Shown: in pieces, positions 38,654 to 48,420 of the stretch | Position numbering within the stretch: the stretch's first letter is position 1 | Layout of the letters: each line of letters starts with the position of its first letter | Origin: Chelativorans alearensis | GTDB taxonomy: Bacteria; Pseudomonadota; Alphaproteobacteria; Rhizobiales; Rhizobiaceae | DNA: 64,000 nt | Direction of reading: 5' to 3' | Assembly: GCF_010993735.1 (NCBI RefSeq) | Contig: NZ_WQNI01000020.1 | Location: 1-64,000 of the forward strand | Position numbers and translations under genes: made by a program | Notes under the pieces: model-generated | What the model was told of the DNA's origin: nothing | The model's input: the letters and a program-made list of their open reading frames with translations, nothing else | The model's database searches: none

Positions 38654-40360
38654 ATGTCACAATTCAATCCGTCTCGCGACGATTTCGCAAGCCTTCTCGA
38701 AGAATCCTTTTCCGAGCGCGACACCAGCGAAGGCGCGGTCGTCAAGGGCATCGTCACGGCCATCGAAAAAGACATGGCCATCATCGACGTCGGCCTGAAG
38801 GTCGAAGGCCGGGTGCCGCTCAAGGAGTTCGGCGCCAAGGCGAAGGATGGCCAGCTCAATGTCGGTGACGAGGTCGAGGTCTATGTCGAGCGCATCGAGA
38901 ACGCACTGGGCGAGGCCATGCTGTCGCGCGAGAAGGCTCGCCGCGAGGAAAGCTGGGTCAAGCTAGAAGAGAAGTTCAACAACGGCGAGCGCGTCGAGGG
39001 CGTCATCTTCAACCAGGTCAAGGGCGGCTTCACCGTCGATCTCGACGGCGCCGTGGCCTTCCTGCCCCGTTCGCAGGTGGACATCCGCCCGATCCGCGAC
39101 GTCTCGCCGCTGATGCACACACCGCAGCCCTTCGAGATCCTCAAGATGGACAAGCGCCGCGGCAACATCGTCGTCTCGCGCCGCACCGTGCTCGAGGAAA
39201 GCCGCGCCGAGCAGCGTTCGGAAATCGTGCAGAACCTCGAGGAGGGCCAGGTGGTCGAGGGTATGGTCAAGAACATCACCGACTACGGTGCGTTCGTGGA
39301 CCTCGGTGGCATCGACGGCCTGCTGCATGTCACCGACATGGCATGGCGCCGCGTCAACCATCCGACCGAGATCCTCAACATCGGTCAGACGGTGAAGGTG
39401 CAGATCATTCGCATCAATCAGGAGACGCACCGCATCTCGCTCGGCATGAAGCAGCTTGAGGCGGACCCGTGGGAAGGCATCGGCGGGAAATACCCGCTGG
39501 GCAAGAAGGTGCAGGGCCGCGTCACCAACATCACCGACTACGGCGCCTTCGTGGAGCTGGAGCCGGGCATCGAGGGCCTCATCCACGTCTCCGAGATGTC
39601 CTGGACCAAGAAGAACGTGCACCCCGGCAAGATCCTGTCCACTACGCAGGAGGTCGAAGTCGTCGTGCTCGAGGTCGATCCGGTCAAGCGCCGCATCTCT
39701 CTCGGTCTCAAGCAGACGCTGGAGAACCCGTGGGAGGCCTTCGCCCGCACCCATCCGGCCGGCACGGTCGTCGAGGGCGAGGTCAAGAACAAGACCGAGT
39801 TCGGTCTGTTCATCGGCCTGGAAGGCGACGTGGACGGAATGGTCCACCTCTCCGACCTCGACTGGACGCGTCCCGGCGAGCAGGTGATCGAGGAGTACAA
39901 CCGCGGCGACGTGGTGCAGGCGCAAGTTCTCGACGTCGACGTCGAGAAGGAGCGCATCTCGCTCGGCATCAAGCAGCTCGGCCGTGATGCCGTGGGCGAA
40001 GCGGCGGCTTCCGGCGAACTGCGCAAGGGCGCCGTCGTCACCTGCGAGGTCACCGGCGTCAAGGACGGCGGCCTGGAAGTGCGCCTGGTCGACCACGACC
40101 TGGAATCGTTCATCAAGCGCTCCGACCTTTCCCGCGACCGCGGCGAGCAGCGCCCCGAGCGCTTCGCCGTGGGCCAGAAGGTCGATGCCCGCGTGACGGT
40201 GTTCGACAAGAAGACGCGCCGGATCAACGTCTCCATCAAGGCGCTGGAAATCGCCGAAGAGAAGGAGGCGGTGGCCCAGTTCGGCTCGACTGACTCCGGC
40301 GCCTCGCTCGGCGACATCTTGGGCGCCGCGCTGAAGAAGCAGGGCGGCAAGGAGGAGTAG
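38654..40360 (+). CDS. rpsA: 30S ribosomal protein S1
   Basis: A 568-residue protein with tandem S1 RNA-binding repeats, seen as recurring KNITDYGAFVDL / TNITDYGAFVEL / KNKTEFGLFIGL starts each followed by HVTDMAW, HVSEMSW or HLSDLDW and RISLG. It binds mRNA leaders and docks them on the 30S subunit. The start ATG at 38654 has CAGGAGCATCA upstream. A strong terminator follows. Confidence 0.98.
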   Translation: MSQFNPSRDDFASLLEESFSERDTSEGAVVKGIVTAIEKDMAIIDVGLKVEGRVPLKEFGAKAKDGQLNVGDEVEVYVERIENALGEAMLSREKARREESWVKLEEKFNNGERVEGVIFNQVKGGFTVDLDGAVAFLPRSQVDIRPIRDVSPLMHTPQPFEILKMDKRRGNIVVSRRTVLEESRAEQRSEIVQNLEEGQVVEGMVKNITDYGAFVDLGGIDGLLHVTDMAWRRVNHPTEILNIGQTVKVQIIRINQETHRISLGMKQLEADPWEGIGGKYPLGKKVQGRVTNITDYGAFVELEPGIEGLIHVSEMSWTKKNVHPGKILSTTQEVEVVVLEVDPVKRRISLGLKQTLENPWEAFARTHPAGTVVEGEVKNKTEFGLFIGLEGDVDGMVHLSDLDWTRPGEQVIEEYNRGDVVQAQVLDVDVEKERISLGIKQLGRDAVGEAAASGELRKGAVVTCEVTGVKDGGLEVRLVDHDLESFIKRSDLSRDRGEQRPERFAVGQKVDARVTVFDKKTRRINVSIKALEIAEEKEAVAQFGSTDSGASLGDILGAALKKQGGKEE

Positions 40361-40384
40361 CCCTCCGCGCCATCCGCGATACCA

Positions 40385-40425
40385 AAAAGAGCCCCGCGCG
40401 CCTCAGGTCGCGGGGCTTTTCTTTT
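40385..40425 (+). terminator. Rho-independent terminator after rpsA
   Basis: AGCCCCGCG (40390-40398) pairs with CGCGGGGCT (40409-40417), flanked by AAAAAG on the left and TTTTCTTTT on the right. It lies between the convergent rpsA and slyX ends and works in both directions. Confidence 0.92.
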
Positions 40426-40434
40426 GGCTGGCAC

Positions 40435-40638
40435 TCACCAATGCGGCGGCTTGGTTACCGGCACGTCAGGTGCGGTCTGCTCCTCCAGCGCCAGGAAACG
40501 CTCCGTCAGCCGATCGAGCTTCTTGCGCAGCCGTTCGGTCTCGGCCCACTGTTCGTTGATCTGCCCCGACAGCTCCTCGATCGTCTTTTCCTGCTCGGCG
40601 ACCAGGATCTCGAGTCTTTCCAGCCGCTTGTCGTCCAT
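40435..40638 (-). CDS. slyX: SlyX family protein
   Basis: A 67-residue coiled-coil protein: MDDKRLERLEILVAEQEKTI, LSGQINEQWAETERLRKKLD and a proline-rich C-terminus VPVTKPPHW, typical of SlyX. Function is not established. The frame continues upstream, but the ATG at 40638 gives the normal size. It converges on rpsA. Confidence 0.9.
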   Translation of the reverse strand: MDDKRLERLEILVAEQEKTIEELSGQINEQWAETERLRKKLDRLTERFLALEEQTAPDVPVTKPPHW

Positions 40639-40779
40639 GATTTCCGTCTCCGCTTGCAGCTTGAGAATTGACAATTCCCCTGGCCTTTGTCGAGTGTAAG
40701 CTGGCGTCGGTTGGCACGCGCAAGGCGGCGTGATACGTCTTTGACCAAACGATAAAAAATGGGGAACAGCGGGGCCCGT

Positions 40780-42312
40780 ATGGCGGAAGCTGCAATCGAA
40801 CTCAAGGGCATCAGCAAGAACTTCGGTTCCGTGCGCGCCAACCGCGACATCGACCTGAAGATCGCGCCCGGCACCATCCACGGCATCATCGGCGAGAACG
40901 GCGCCGGCAAGTCAACGCTGATGTCGATCCTCTACGGCTTTTACCAAGCCGACCGAGGAGAGATCTTCGTCAATGGCGAGCGTGCCGTCATCCATGCCTC
41001 CAGCGACGCCATCGCCCGCGGCATCGGCATGGTGCATCAGCACTTCATGCTGGTGCACAATTTCACTGTGCTGGAGAACGTCATCCTCGGGGCGGAAGGA
41101 GAGCCGCTTCTGAAGACCTCCATCGCCAAGGCGCGTTCGGAGCTGGAGCGGCTGGAGCGCGACTACGGGCTGGAGGTCGATCCCGACGCGGTGATCGAGG
41201 ACCTGCCGGTGGGCCTGCAGCAGCGGGTGGAGATCCTCAAGGCGCTCTTCCGCGGCGCCGATATCCTCATCCTCGACGAGCCCACAGGTGTGCTGACGCC
41301 TGCCGAGGCCGAGCATCTCTTCCGCATCTTGCGTCAGCTCAAGGACGAGGGGAAGACCATCGTCCTCATCACGCACAAGCTGCGCGAGATCATGGCCGTC
41401 ACCGACAACGTCTCGGTCATGCGCCAGGGCGCGCTTGTCGCCACGCGGAAGACGGAGGAGACCACGGTGGAGGAGCTGGCCGAGCTGATGGTCGGCCGCC
41501 GCGTGCTCCTGCGCGTCGAGAAGGGTGACGCCCACCCGGGCGACTTCGTCCTGTCGGTCAAGAACCTGACCGTGGAGGACATGCGCGGCGTGAAAATGGT
41601 CGACGACGTTTCCCTCGGCGTGCGCGCCGGCGAGATCGTCGGCATCGCCGGAGTGGCCGGCAACGGCCAGACCGAGCTTCTGGAAACCATCACCGGCATG
41701 CGCAAGGCCGTATCCGGCACCGTCACCCTGGACGGCGCGCCGGTGGAGCTTACGGGGGAGGCCGACCCGACGGACCTGCGCCGGCGCGGCATGGCGCACG
41801 TGCCGGAGGACCGGCACAACATGGGCCTGGTGCTGCCCTTCGAGGAGAATGAGAACGCCATCCTCGGCTACCACTGGCAGGATAAATACGTGAACGGCCC
41901 CTTCCTCGACATCGAGGCGATCCGCCGCGATGCGCAGGAGAAGATCGAGAAATACGACATCCGCCCCACCGACGCCCGGCTCAAGACCGCCAATTTCTCC
42001 GGCGGCAACCAGCAGAAGATCGTGCTCGCGCGCGAGATGGAGCAGGACCCGAAGGTGCTGATCGTCGGCCAGCCGACGCGCGGCGTCGACGTGGGAGCCA
42101 TCGAGTTCATCCATAAGCGCCTCATAGACATGCGCGACCAGGGCAAGGCGGTCCTCCTCGTTTCGGTCGAGCTCGACGAGATCCGCTCGCTTTCCGACCG
42201 CATCCTGGTCATGTTCGCCGGCCGCATCGTCGGCGAGCGCGGGCCGGACGCAACGGAAGGCGAACTCGGGCTCCTGATGGCCGGCGTGGAAGAGAAGGAG
42301 GCGGCCGAGTGA
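40780..42312 (+). CDS. Nucleoside-type ABC transporter ATP-binding protein
   Basis: A 510-residue ATPase with two ABC cassettes, as in NupA/YufO and sugar RbsA-type importers. The first cassette has Walker A GENGAGKST, LQQRVEILKAL and Walker B ILILDEPT. The second has a degenerate Walker A (GVAGNGQTEL) and the signature FSGGNQQKIVLAREM. MVHQHFMLVHNFTVLENV is characteristic of the BMP-type nucleoside family. The start could also be ATG 40759. The next two genes, overlapping by four and one bases, are its permeases; the salvage enzymes downstream support nucleoside import. Confidence 0.92.
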   Translation: MAEAAIELKGISKNFGSVRANRDIDLKIAPGTIHGIIGENGAGKSTLMSILYGFYQADRGEIFVNGERAVIHASSDAIARGIGMVHQHFMLVHNFTVLENVILGAEGEPLLKTSIAKARSELERLERDYGLEVDPDAVIEDLPVGLQQRVEILKALFRGADILILDEPTGVLTPAEAEHLFRILRQLKDEGKTIVLITHKLREIMAVTDNVSVMRQGALVATRKTEETTVEELAELMVGRRVLLRVEKGDAHPGDFVLSVKNLTVEDMRGVKMVDDVSLGVRAGEIVGIAGVAGNGQTELLETITGMRKAVSGTVTLDGAPVELTGEADPTDLRRRGMAHVPEDRHNMGLVLPFEENENAILGYHWQDKYVNGPFLDIEAIRRDAQEKIEKYDIRPTDARLKTANFSGGNQQKIVLAREMEQDPKVLIVGQPTRGVDVGAIEFIHKRLIDMRDQGKAVLLVSVELDEIRSLSDRILVMFAGRIVGERGPDATEGELGLLMAGVEEKEAAE

Positions 42313-43448
42313 GCGCGCCCTATGCAAAGCTGCCCGCATGGGCCGACTACGGGTTGATCCCGCTCATCAACCTCACGGTTGCGTTCATCGTCGCAGGTTT
42401 GGTCGTGCTGCTCATTGGCGAGAACCCGCTGCGGGCGGCCGTCATCCTCGTCGACGGGGCGATCGGGCGTGGGCAGGCGATCGCTTATACGCTCTATTAT
42501 GCGACGAGCTTCATCTTCACCGGGCTTGCGGTCGCCGTCGCCTTTCACTGCAGCCTCTTCAACATCGGCGGCGAGGGCCAGGCCTATGTCGGCGGGCTGG
42601 GTGTGGCGCTCGTCTGCCTCACCTTCGACAGCGTGCTCCCGTGGTGGCTCACCTTTCCGCTCGCCATCCTGGGCGCGGCGCTGTTCGGTGCCGCGTGGGC
42701 CTTTATTCCCGCCTATTTCCAGGCCAAGCGCGGCTCGCACATCGTCATCACCACCATCATGTTCAACTTCATCGCCGCCAGCCTGATGGTCTATCTGCTG
42801 GTCGAGGTGTTGAAACCCGCGGGAAGTCAGGCGCCGCAAACGCGCACCTTCCTGGAGGGCGGGCAGTTGCCCAAACTCAACTGGATGCTGGAGGCGATGG
42901 GGTTTGCGGTGCGCTCGGCGCCCTTGAACGTGTCCTTCCTGCTGGCCCTTGTCGCCGCCGTCCTGGTCTGGGTGCTGATCTGGCGCACGCGGCTCGGCTA
43001 CGAGATCCGCATGCGCGGCTATAGCCCCAAGGCGGCGCGCTATGCCGGTGTGAGCGAGGTGCGCGTCATCATCGTCACCATGCTGATCTCGGGAGCGCTC
43101 GCCGGCATGATGGCGCTCAACCCGGTGATGGGCGACCAGAACCGCCTGCAGATAGACTTCGTCACCGGCGCGGGCTTCGTCGGCATCGCCGTGGCGCTGA
43201 TGGGCCGCTCGCATCCGGCCGGCATCGTGCCGGCGGCCATACTGTTCGGCATGCTCTACCAGGGCGGCGCCGAGCTCGCCTTCGAGATGCCGGGCATCTC
43301 GCGCGACATGATCGTCATCATCCAGGGCCTGGTGATCCTCTTCGCCGGCGCGCTCGAGCACATGTTCCGACCCAGCTTGCAGGCGCTGTTCGCCAGTTTC
43401 AGCCCGCAAGCGGTGGGGGCTGAAGCAAAGCAGGGGGAGGGCGCCTGA
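42309..43448 (+). CDS. Nucleoside-type ABC transporter permease (first)
   Basis: A 379-residue BPD_transp_2 family inner-membrane permease with about ten hydrophobic helices, including FNIGGEGQAYVGGLG and GAGFVGIAVALMGRSHPAGI, the conserved loop of BMP-type nucleoside importers. The start is GTG 42309, within the stop of the ATPase gene (GTGA). It forms a heterodimer channel with the next permease. Confidence 0.92.
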   Translation: MSAPYAKLPAWADYGLIPLINLTVAFIVAGLVVLLIGENPLRAAVILVDGAIGRGQAIAYTLYYATSFIFTGLAVAVAFHCSLFNIGGEGQAYVGGLGVALVCLTFDSVLPWWLTFPLAILGAALFGAAWAFIPAYFQAKRGSHIVITTIMFNFIAASLMVYLLVEVLKPAGSQAPQTRTFLEGGQLPKLNWMLEAMGFAVRSAPLNVSFLLALVAAVLVWVLIWRTRLGYEIRMRGYSPKAARYAGVSEVRVIIVTMLISGALAGMMALNPVMGDQNRLQIDFVTGAGFVGIAVALMGRSHPAGIVPAAILFGMLYQGGAELAFEMPGISRDMIVIIQGLVILFAGALEHMFRPSLQALFASFSPQAVGAEAKQGEGA

Positions 43449-44419
43449 TGGACCTGTTCAACACGCTCGTCCTCCTTCTGGATTCCACCGTGCGGCTTTC
43501 CGTGCCGCTGCTTTTCGCCGCTCTCGCCGGCCTCTATTCGGAACGCTCGGGCGTCTTCGACATCGGCCTCGAGGGCAAGATGCTGGCGGGCGCTTTTGCG
43601 GCCGGCGCTGCGGCCGCCGTTTCGGGCTCCGCGTGGGTTGGGCTCATGGCGGCGGTGCTGGTCTCCGTCTTCATGGCCCTTGTGCACGGCTTCGCCTCCA
43701 TCACACACCGCGGCAACCAGATCGTGTCGGGCGTGGCGATCAACTTCATCGCCGCCGGTTCCACCATCATCCTCGGCCAGGCCTGGTTCAGCCAGGGCGG
43801 CCGCACGCCGCTCGTCGGTGCGGCCGGCCGCTTCGGCGCCATCCACCTGCCCTTCGCCGATGCGCTGAGCGGCGTGCCGGTTCTGGGGCCGCTTTATTCG
43901 CAGCTTCTGTCCGGCCATTCGCTGCTCGTCTATCTGGCCTTCCTGCTGGTGCCGTTCACCTGGTGGGTGCTGTTCCGTACGCGCTTCGGGCTGCGGCTGC
44001 GCGCGGTGGGTGAGAACCCGGCAGCGGTGGACACGGCGGGTATCTCCGTCCAATGGCTGCGCTACCGCGCCGTCATCTGCACCGGCGTGCTGACCGGCCT
44101 TGCCGGCACCTATCTGGCGCTGGCGCAGAACGCCGGCTTCGTGAAGGACATGACGGCCGGCCGCGGCTTCATCGCGCTCGCCGCCCTCATCTTCGCCAAA
44201 TGGCGGCCGGTGCCGGTGATGTTCGCCTGCCTGCTGTTCGGCTTCCTGGACGCCTTTTCCATCCGCATCCAGGGCACGCCGCTGCCGCTTATCGGCCGCG
44301 TGCCGGTGCAGTTCATGCAGGCGCTGCCCTATATCCTCACCGTTGTGCTTCTGGCCGGGTTCATCGGCCGGGCCATCCCGCCGCGTGCCGGCGGCGTGCC
44401 TTATGTGAAGGAGCGTTGA
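43448..44419 (+). CDS. Nucleoside-type ABC transporter permease (second)
   Basis: A 323-residue permease of the same superfamily as its neighbour, with FDIGLEGKMLAGAFAAGAAA, GNQIVSGVAINFIAAG and GRGFIALAALIFAKWRPVPV. Its ATG shares a base with the preceding stop (TGATG) and its own stop overlaps the cdd start in the same way, so the proteins are made together. Confidence 0.93.
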   Translation: MDLFNTLVLLLDSTVRLSVPLLFAALAGLYSERSGVFDIGLEGKMLAGAFAAGAAAAVSGSAWVGLMAAVLVSVFMALVHGFASITHRGNQIVSGVAINFIAAGSTIILGQAWFSQGGRTPLVGAAGRFGAIHLPFADALSGVPVLGPLYSQLLSGHSLLVYLAFLLVPFTWWVLFRTRFGLRLRAVGENPAAVDTAGISVQWLRYRAVICTGVLTGLAGTYLALAQNAGFVKDMTAGRGFIALAALIFAKWRPVPVMFACLLFGFLDAFSIRIQGTPLPLIGRVPVQFMQALPYILTVVLLAGFIGRAIPPRAGGVPYVKER

Positions 44420-44814
44420 TGAACGCGAGAGAGCTTTTCAAGTCCGCAAAGGCGGCGATGGGCCGGGCCTATGCGCCCTATTCCCGCTTTCCCGTCGGCG
44501 CGGCGCTCCGCACCGAAACGGGCGCGGTGCATGCCGGCTGCAACATCGAGAACGCCTCCTATCCCGAAGGCTGGTGCGCGGAGACGACGGCGCTCGGCCA
44601 CATGATCATGGCCGGCGGCGGCAAGGTGGCGGAGATCGCCGTAGTGGCGGAGAAGATGCCGAAGATCATGCCCTGCGGCGGCTGCCGCCAGCGCCTGTCG
44701 GAGTTCGTGACGGCGGACGCCAAGCTGCACCTGTGCGACCTGGACGGCGTGGTGGAGACGGTGCCCTTCTCGGCCGTCTTTCCGCGCGCATTCGGTCTGG
44801 AGGCGAACAGGTGA
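44419..44814 (+). CDS. cdd: Cytidine deaminase
   Basis: A 131-residue tetramer-type cytidine/deoxycytidine deaminase. The zinc site is Cys53-Ala-Glu55 (GWCAETTA) plus Cys86 and Cys89 (PCGGCRQ), with GCNIENASYPEG ahead of it and Glu55 as proton shuttle. It converts cytidine to uridine for pyrimidine salvage. One-base and four-base overlaps link it to the permease upstream and to the phosphorylase gene downstream. Confidence 0.96.
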   Translation: MNARELFKSAKAAMGRAYAPYSRFPVGAALRTETGAVHAGCNIENASYPEGWCAETTALGHMIMAGGGKVAEIAVVAEKMPKIMPCGGCRQRLSEFVTADAKLHLCDLDGVVETVPFSAVFPRAFGLEANR

Positions 44815-45617
44815 AGGAAGCGGTAGACCTTCTGACGAAACGCCTCAGCGGGCGCACTCCACGGCTGGCGCTGGTGCTCGGCTCCGGCCTCGGCGGCCTT
44901 GTGGACGCGGTGGCGGATGCCGTCCGCATCCCCTACGCAGAACTGCCTGGTTTCCCGCAAAGCGGCGTGACCGGCCACGCCGGCACGCTCGTCGCCGGCA
45001 ACCTGGCCGGAAGGCCGGTGCTCGTGCTGGCCGGCCGCGCCCATTACTACGAACACGGCGATGCCGCCGCCATGCGCCCGGCGCTGGAGGTGCTGGCCGG
45101 CATCGGCATCACCTCCCTCATCCTCACCAATGCCGCCGGCTCGTTGAAGGCGGAGATGCCACCGGGCTCGGTGATGCTGATCGAGGACCACATCAACTTT
45201 TCCGGCGCCAGTCCGCTGATCGGGGAAAGCACCGACCGCAGCTTCGTCGGCATGAGCGAGGCCTATGACCTGGGCCTGCGGACGGCGCTCGAGCAGGCGG
45301 CCGGCAAGGCCGGAGTGACACTTCACAAGGGCGTCTACATGTGGTTCTCGGGCCCCAACTTCGAGACCCCGGCGGAAATTCGCATGGCGCGGACGCTGGG
45401 CGCCGACGCCGTCGGCATGTCGACCGTGCCGGAGGTAATCCTGGCGCGCTTCCTCGGCCTCAGGGTTGCGGCCTGCTCCGTCGTCACCAACCTTGCCGCC
45501 GGCATGGCGGCGGGGGAACTGTCGCACGAGGAAACCAAGGACATGGCCCCGGTGGGCGGGGAGAAGTTGGCAAAGCTCCTCGCTCAGTTCCTGCGCGACG
45601 GCCCTGCCGAGCTTTGA
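44811..45617 (+). CDS. punA: Purine-nucleoside phosphorylase (trimeric type)
   Basis: A 268-residue phosphorylase of the trimeric NP-II class: LVLGSGLGGL, GRAHYYEHGD, LTNAAGSL, the base-site GPNFETPAEIRM, VGMSTVPEV and CSVVTNLAAG. It splits purine ribonucleosides or deoxyribonucleosides into base and (deoxy)ribose-1-phosphate. It starts at GTG 44811 within the cdd stop. The gene symbol follows usage for this class; deoD is also used loosely. Confidence 0.92.
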   Translation: MKEAVDLLTKRLSGRTPRLALVLGSGLGGLVDAVADAVRIPYAELPGFPQSGVTGHAGTLVAGNLAGRPVLVLAGRAHYYEHGDAAAMRPALEVLAGIGITSLILTNAAGSLKAEMPPGSVMLIEDHINFSGASPLIGESTDRSFVGMSEAYDLGLRTALEQAAGKAGVTLHKGVYMWFSGPNFETPAEIRMARTLGADAVGMSTVPEVILARFLGLRVAACSVVTNLAAGMAAGELSHEETKDMAPVGGEKLAKLLAQFLRDGPAEL

Positions 45618-45619
45618 CC

Positions 45620-46942
45620 ATGCCGCTGCCGCAGGAGATCATCCGCAAGAAGCGCGACGGTGCGGTGCTCTCGGCGGCGGAGATCGGCGATTTCGCGGCA
45701 GGCCTTGCCAAAGGGAGCTGGAGCGAAGGGCAGATCGCCGCGCTCGGCATGGCGATCTTCCTCAAGGGCATGAGCCGCGAGGAGACCGTCGCGCTGACGC
45801 TTTCCATGCGCGCCACGGGCGAAGTGCTCGACTGGTCCTCGCTCTCCGGCCCCATCACGGACAAGCACTCCACCGGCGGCGTCGGCGATAACGTCTCCCT
45901 CATGCTCGCACCCATCGTCGCCGCCTGCGGCGCCTATGTGCCGATGATCTCCGGCCGCGGCCTTGGGCACACGGGCGGAACGCTCGATAAGATGGATGCC
46001 ATTCCCGGCTATAGGAGCCAGCCGGACCGGGCGCTGTTCGCCAAGGCCGTGCGCGAGGCCGGCAGCGCCATCATCGGCCAGACGGGGGATCTGGCACCGG
46101 CCGACCGCCGCTTCTATGCCGTGCGCGACGTCACCGGCACGGTGGAGTCCATCCCGCTGATCACCGCTTCCATCCTGTCGAAGAAGCTGGCGGCAGGGCT
46201 GCAGTCGCTGGTGCTCGACGTGAAATCCGGCAACGGCGCCTTCATGGCGAGCGGCCGCGAGGCGCGCAGGCTCGCCGAAAGCCTGGTGCAGGTCGCCGAG
46301 GGTGCCGGGCTCTCCGCCAGCGCGCTGATCACCGACATGAATGAGCCGCTGGCCTCGTGCGCCGGCAATGCCATCGAGGTCCTGAACGCGGTGGATTTCC
46401 TCACCGGCAAGAGGCGCGACCGGCGCCTCGAAGAGGTCACCCTGGCGCTTTCCGCCGAAATGCTGCTTTCGGCCGGCATCGCCACCTCCACGCGCGAAGC
46501 CTACGACCGCACGCGCATGGCACTCGACAGCGGCAGCGCGGCGGAGCGGTTCGGCCGGATGGTGCGGGTGCTGGGTGGCCCCGCCGATTTCGTCGAGAAC
46601 GTCCGCAAACACCTGCCGGAGGCGCCGGAGCAGATGGTGGTGAAGGCGGACCGCGAAGGTTTCGTCGGCCGCATCGATACGCGCGGCCTCGGCATCGCCG
46701 TGGTCGAGCTCGGCGGCGGCCGGCGCACGCCGGAAGACGCGATCGACCACGCGGTGGGCCTCGATGGCATCGCGCCGGCAGGCAGCGCCGTGCGGCGCGG
46801 CGAGGCGCTGGCGACCATCCATGCCCGCACGAAAGCCGATGCGGGGCAGGCGGCCAAGGCCGTATCGAACGCCTTCGAGATCGTCGAGGAGCGGCCGCGC
46901 CGCCGTCCGGCGATCCTGCGGAAGGTGACCGCGGACGGGTAA
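45620..46942 (+). CDS. deoA: Thymidine phosphorylase
   Basis: A 440-residue pyrimidine phosphorylase acting on thymidine and deoxyuridine. The phosphate-binding signature is SGRGLGHTGGTLDKMDAIPG, preceded by KHSTGGVGDNVSL, and LVLDVKSGNGAFM follows. Most likely the last gene of the ABC-cdd-punA-deoA unit, starting 2 bases after the phosphorylase stop. It ends three bases short of a convergent gene. Confidence 0.95.
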   Translation: MPLPQEIIRKKRDGAVLSAAEIGDFAAGLAKGSWSEGQIAALGMAIFLKGMSREETVALTLSMRATGEVLDWSSLSGPITDKHSTGGVGDNVSLMLAPIVAACGAYVPMISGRGLGHTGGTLDKMDAIPGYRSQPDRALFAKAVREAGSAIIGQTGDLAPADRRFYAVRDVTGTVESIPLITASILSKKLAAGLQSLVLDVKSGNGAFMASGREARRLAESLVQVAEGAGLSASALITDMNEPLASCAGNAIEVLNAVDFLTGKRRDRRLEEVTLALSAEMLLSAGIATSTREAYDRTRMALDSGSAAERFGRMVRVLGGPADFVENVRKHLPEAPEQMVVKADREGFVGRIDTRGLGIAVVELGGGRRTPEDAIDHAVGLDGIAPAGSAVRRGEALATIHARTKADAGQAAKAVSNAFEIVEERPRRRPAILRKVTADG

Positions 46943-46945
46943 ACT

Positions 46946-47503
46946 CTACTGCTCCAGGAGCAGTGCGCCGTTCTCCATCTCGAAGCGGGAGAGCCGGTTA
47001 AGGAAGCTCATGCCCACCAGCGTGCCGCTCAAGGCTTCGTCCTTAAGTACCACTGCCTGCACATCCTCGACGAAAATGCGGCCGATCTGCAGGTTCCCGA
47101 TGGCCGCGGCCGCCGCGGCGGTCGTGCCGTTCGCGGTGTCGACCCGGTGGCGGAAATCGGACTGCGAAAGCTTCAGGCCGATGCGCCGGGCGGTCGATTC
47201 ATTGATGGCGACGAAGGTCGCCCCCGTGTCCACCACCGCATGGATCGTGCGGCCGTTGAGCTTGAACTCAGCCGCGTAGTGGCCGCGGCCATCGGAAGGG
47301 ATACGCACCTTCCTGCCCGAAAGCGGCTCGGCACGTTTGACGGGAGCGGCGGTACGCCGCACTGCCTCCCGTGGCGTCTCTTCCTCCAGCACCCGGCGCA
47401 GCATCCCGCCGAAAGCCTGCGGGTTCTGCTGATAGATGGCCGGGATCGCGGCGAAAATTCCCGCGACGGCCCCCAGTAGGATGAAATTACGCAGCATCGG
47501 CAT
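46946..47503 (-). CDS. Retropepsin-like aspartic protease, TIGR02281 family
   Basis: A 185-residue protein with one N-terminal membrane segment (NFILLGAVAGIFAAIPAIY) and a retropepsin-like domain. The catalytic aspartate is Asp92 in HAVVDTGATFVAINE, and the flap and second sheet include GTLVGMSFLNRL. Such clan-AA proteins act as dimers; physiological substrates in alphaproteobacteria are mostly unknown. An alternative start lies 7 codons upstream. Position between deoA and upp on the opposite strand gives no functional hint. Confidence 0.88.
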   Translation of the reverse strand: MPMLRNFILLGAVAGIFAAIPAIYQQNPQAFGGMLRRVLEEETPREAVRRTAAPVKRAEPLSGRKVRIPSDGRGHYAAEFKLNGRTIHAVVDTGATFVAINESTARRIGLKLSQSDFRHRVDTANGTTAAAAAAIGNLQIGRIFVEDVQAVVLKDEALSGTLVGMSFLNRLSRFEMENGALLLEQ

Positions 47504-47597
47504 TGTCCGTTTCCGGAAATGCACGCTGGCAGTACGGCCTCACCGCCGGCTTAACGCCGGCAGGGAGATGGCGGTGTGGTTAGCGGAAGGTAAAGGG

Positions 47598-48227
47598 CTA
47601 TTTTGTTCCATACATGCGGTCGCCGGCATCCCCAAGGCCCGGCACGATGTAGCCCTTCTCGTTCAGCCGCTCGTCGATGGAAGCGGTGAAAACCGGCACA
47701 TCCGGATGCGCGGTACGGAAGTGCTCGATGCCCTCGGGGGCGGCGAGAAGGCAGAGGAAGCGCAGGTTGGTGGCCCCGCGGGCCTTGAGCTTGTCGACCG
47801 CCGCCACGGCGGAGTTGGCCGTCGCCAGCATCGGGTCGACAACGATGACCAGGCGGTTTTCCAGGTCGCTCGGCGCCTTGAAGAAATATTCCACGGCCTC
47901 CAGCGTCTCGTGGTCGCGGTAAAGCCCGACATGGGCGACGCGGGCAGCCGGCACCAGGTCCAGCATGCCGTCGAGCAGGCCGTTGCCCGCGCGCAGCACC
48001 GAGGCGAAGACCAGCTTCTTGCCCTCCAGCGTCGGCGCTTCCATGGTCGTCAGCGGCGTTTCTATGGTGCGCGTGGTCAGTTCCAGGTCGCGCGTCACCT
48101 CGTAGCACAGAAGCAGCGAAATCTCGCGTAGGAGCCGACGGAAGCTGGCGGTCGACGTCTTCTGGTCACGCATGATTGTCAGCTTGTGCTGGACAAGCGG
48201 GTGGTCGACGACGGTCACGCCCTGCAT
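47598..48227 (-). CDS. upp: Uracil phosphoribosyltransferase
   Basis: A 209-residue enzyme making UMP from uracil and PRPP. The PRPP-binding loop is [19 protein letters not shown], and [19 protein letters not shown] and the C-terminal [14 protein letters not shown] are typical of Upp. It completes the pyrimidine salvage route opened by cdd and deoA in the neighbouring plus-strand unit. Confidence 0.96.
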   Translation of the reverse strand: MQGVTVVDHPLVQHKLTIMRDQKTSTASFRRLLREISLLLCYEVTRDLELTTRTIETPLTTMEAPTLEGKKLVFASVLRAGNGLLDGMLDLVPAARVAHVGLYRDHETLEAVEYFFKAPSDLENRLVIVVDPMLATANSAVAAVDKLKARGATNLRFLCLLAAPEGIEHFRTAHPDVPVFTASIDERLNEKGYIVPGLGDAGDRMYGTK

Positions 48228-48420
48228 ATCACTACTCCACGAGTTCTTGATCCGCCGGCAATACTAGCGCCGGCGCGGCAAACGGCATACCGCGGCGCGG
48301 CGCCGGCCACAATTTTTCGCCGTGCCGGAACGCTAGCATGTATGGGCATACAGTTGCAGGAAATGTCTCCGCCCCTTCACGCCTCCTTCAACGGAGGGCA
48401 GAGGGGCAACAACCCTTAGC

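Noticed and set aside
40435-40881. 148-residue version of SlyX
   Set aside because: The first 81 residues are antisense to the start of the ABC ATPase gene; the 67-residue form matches the family.
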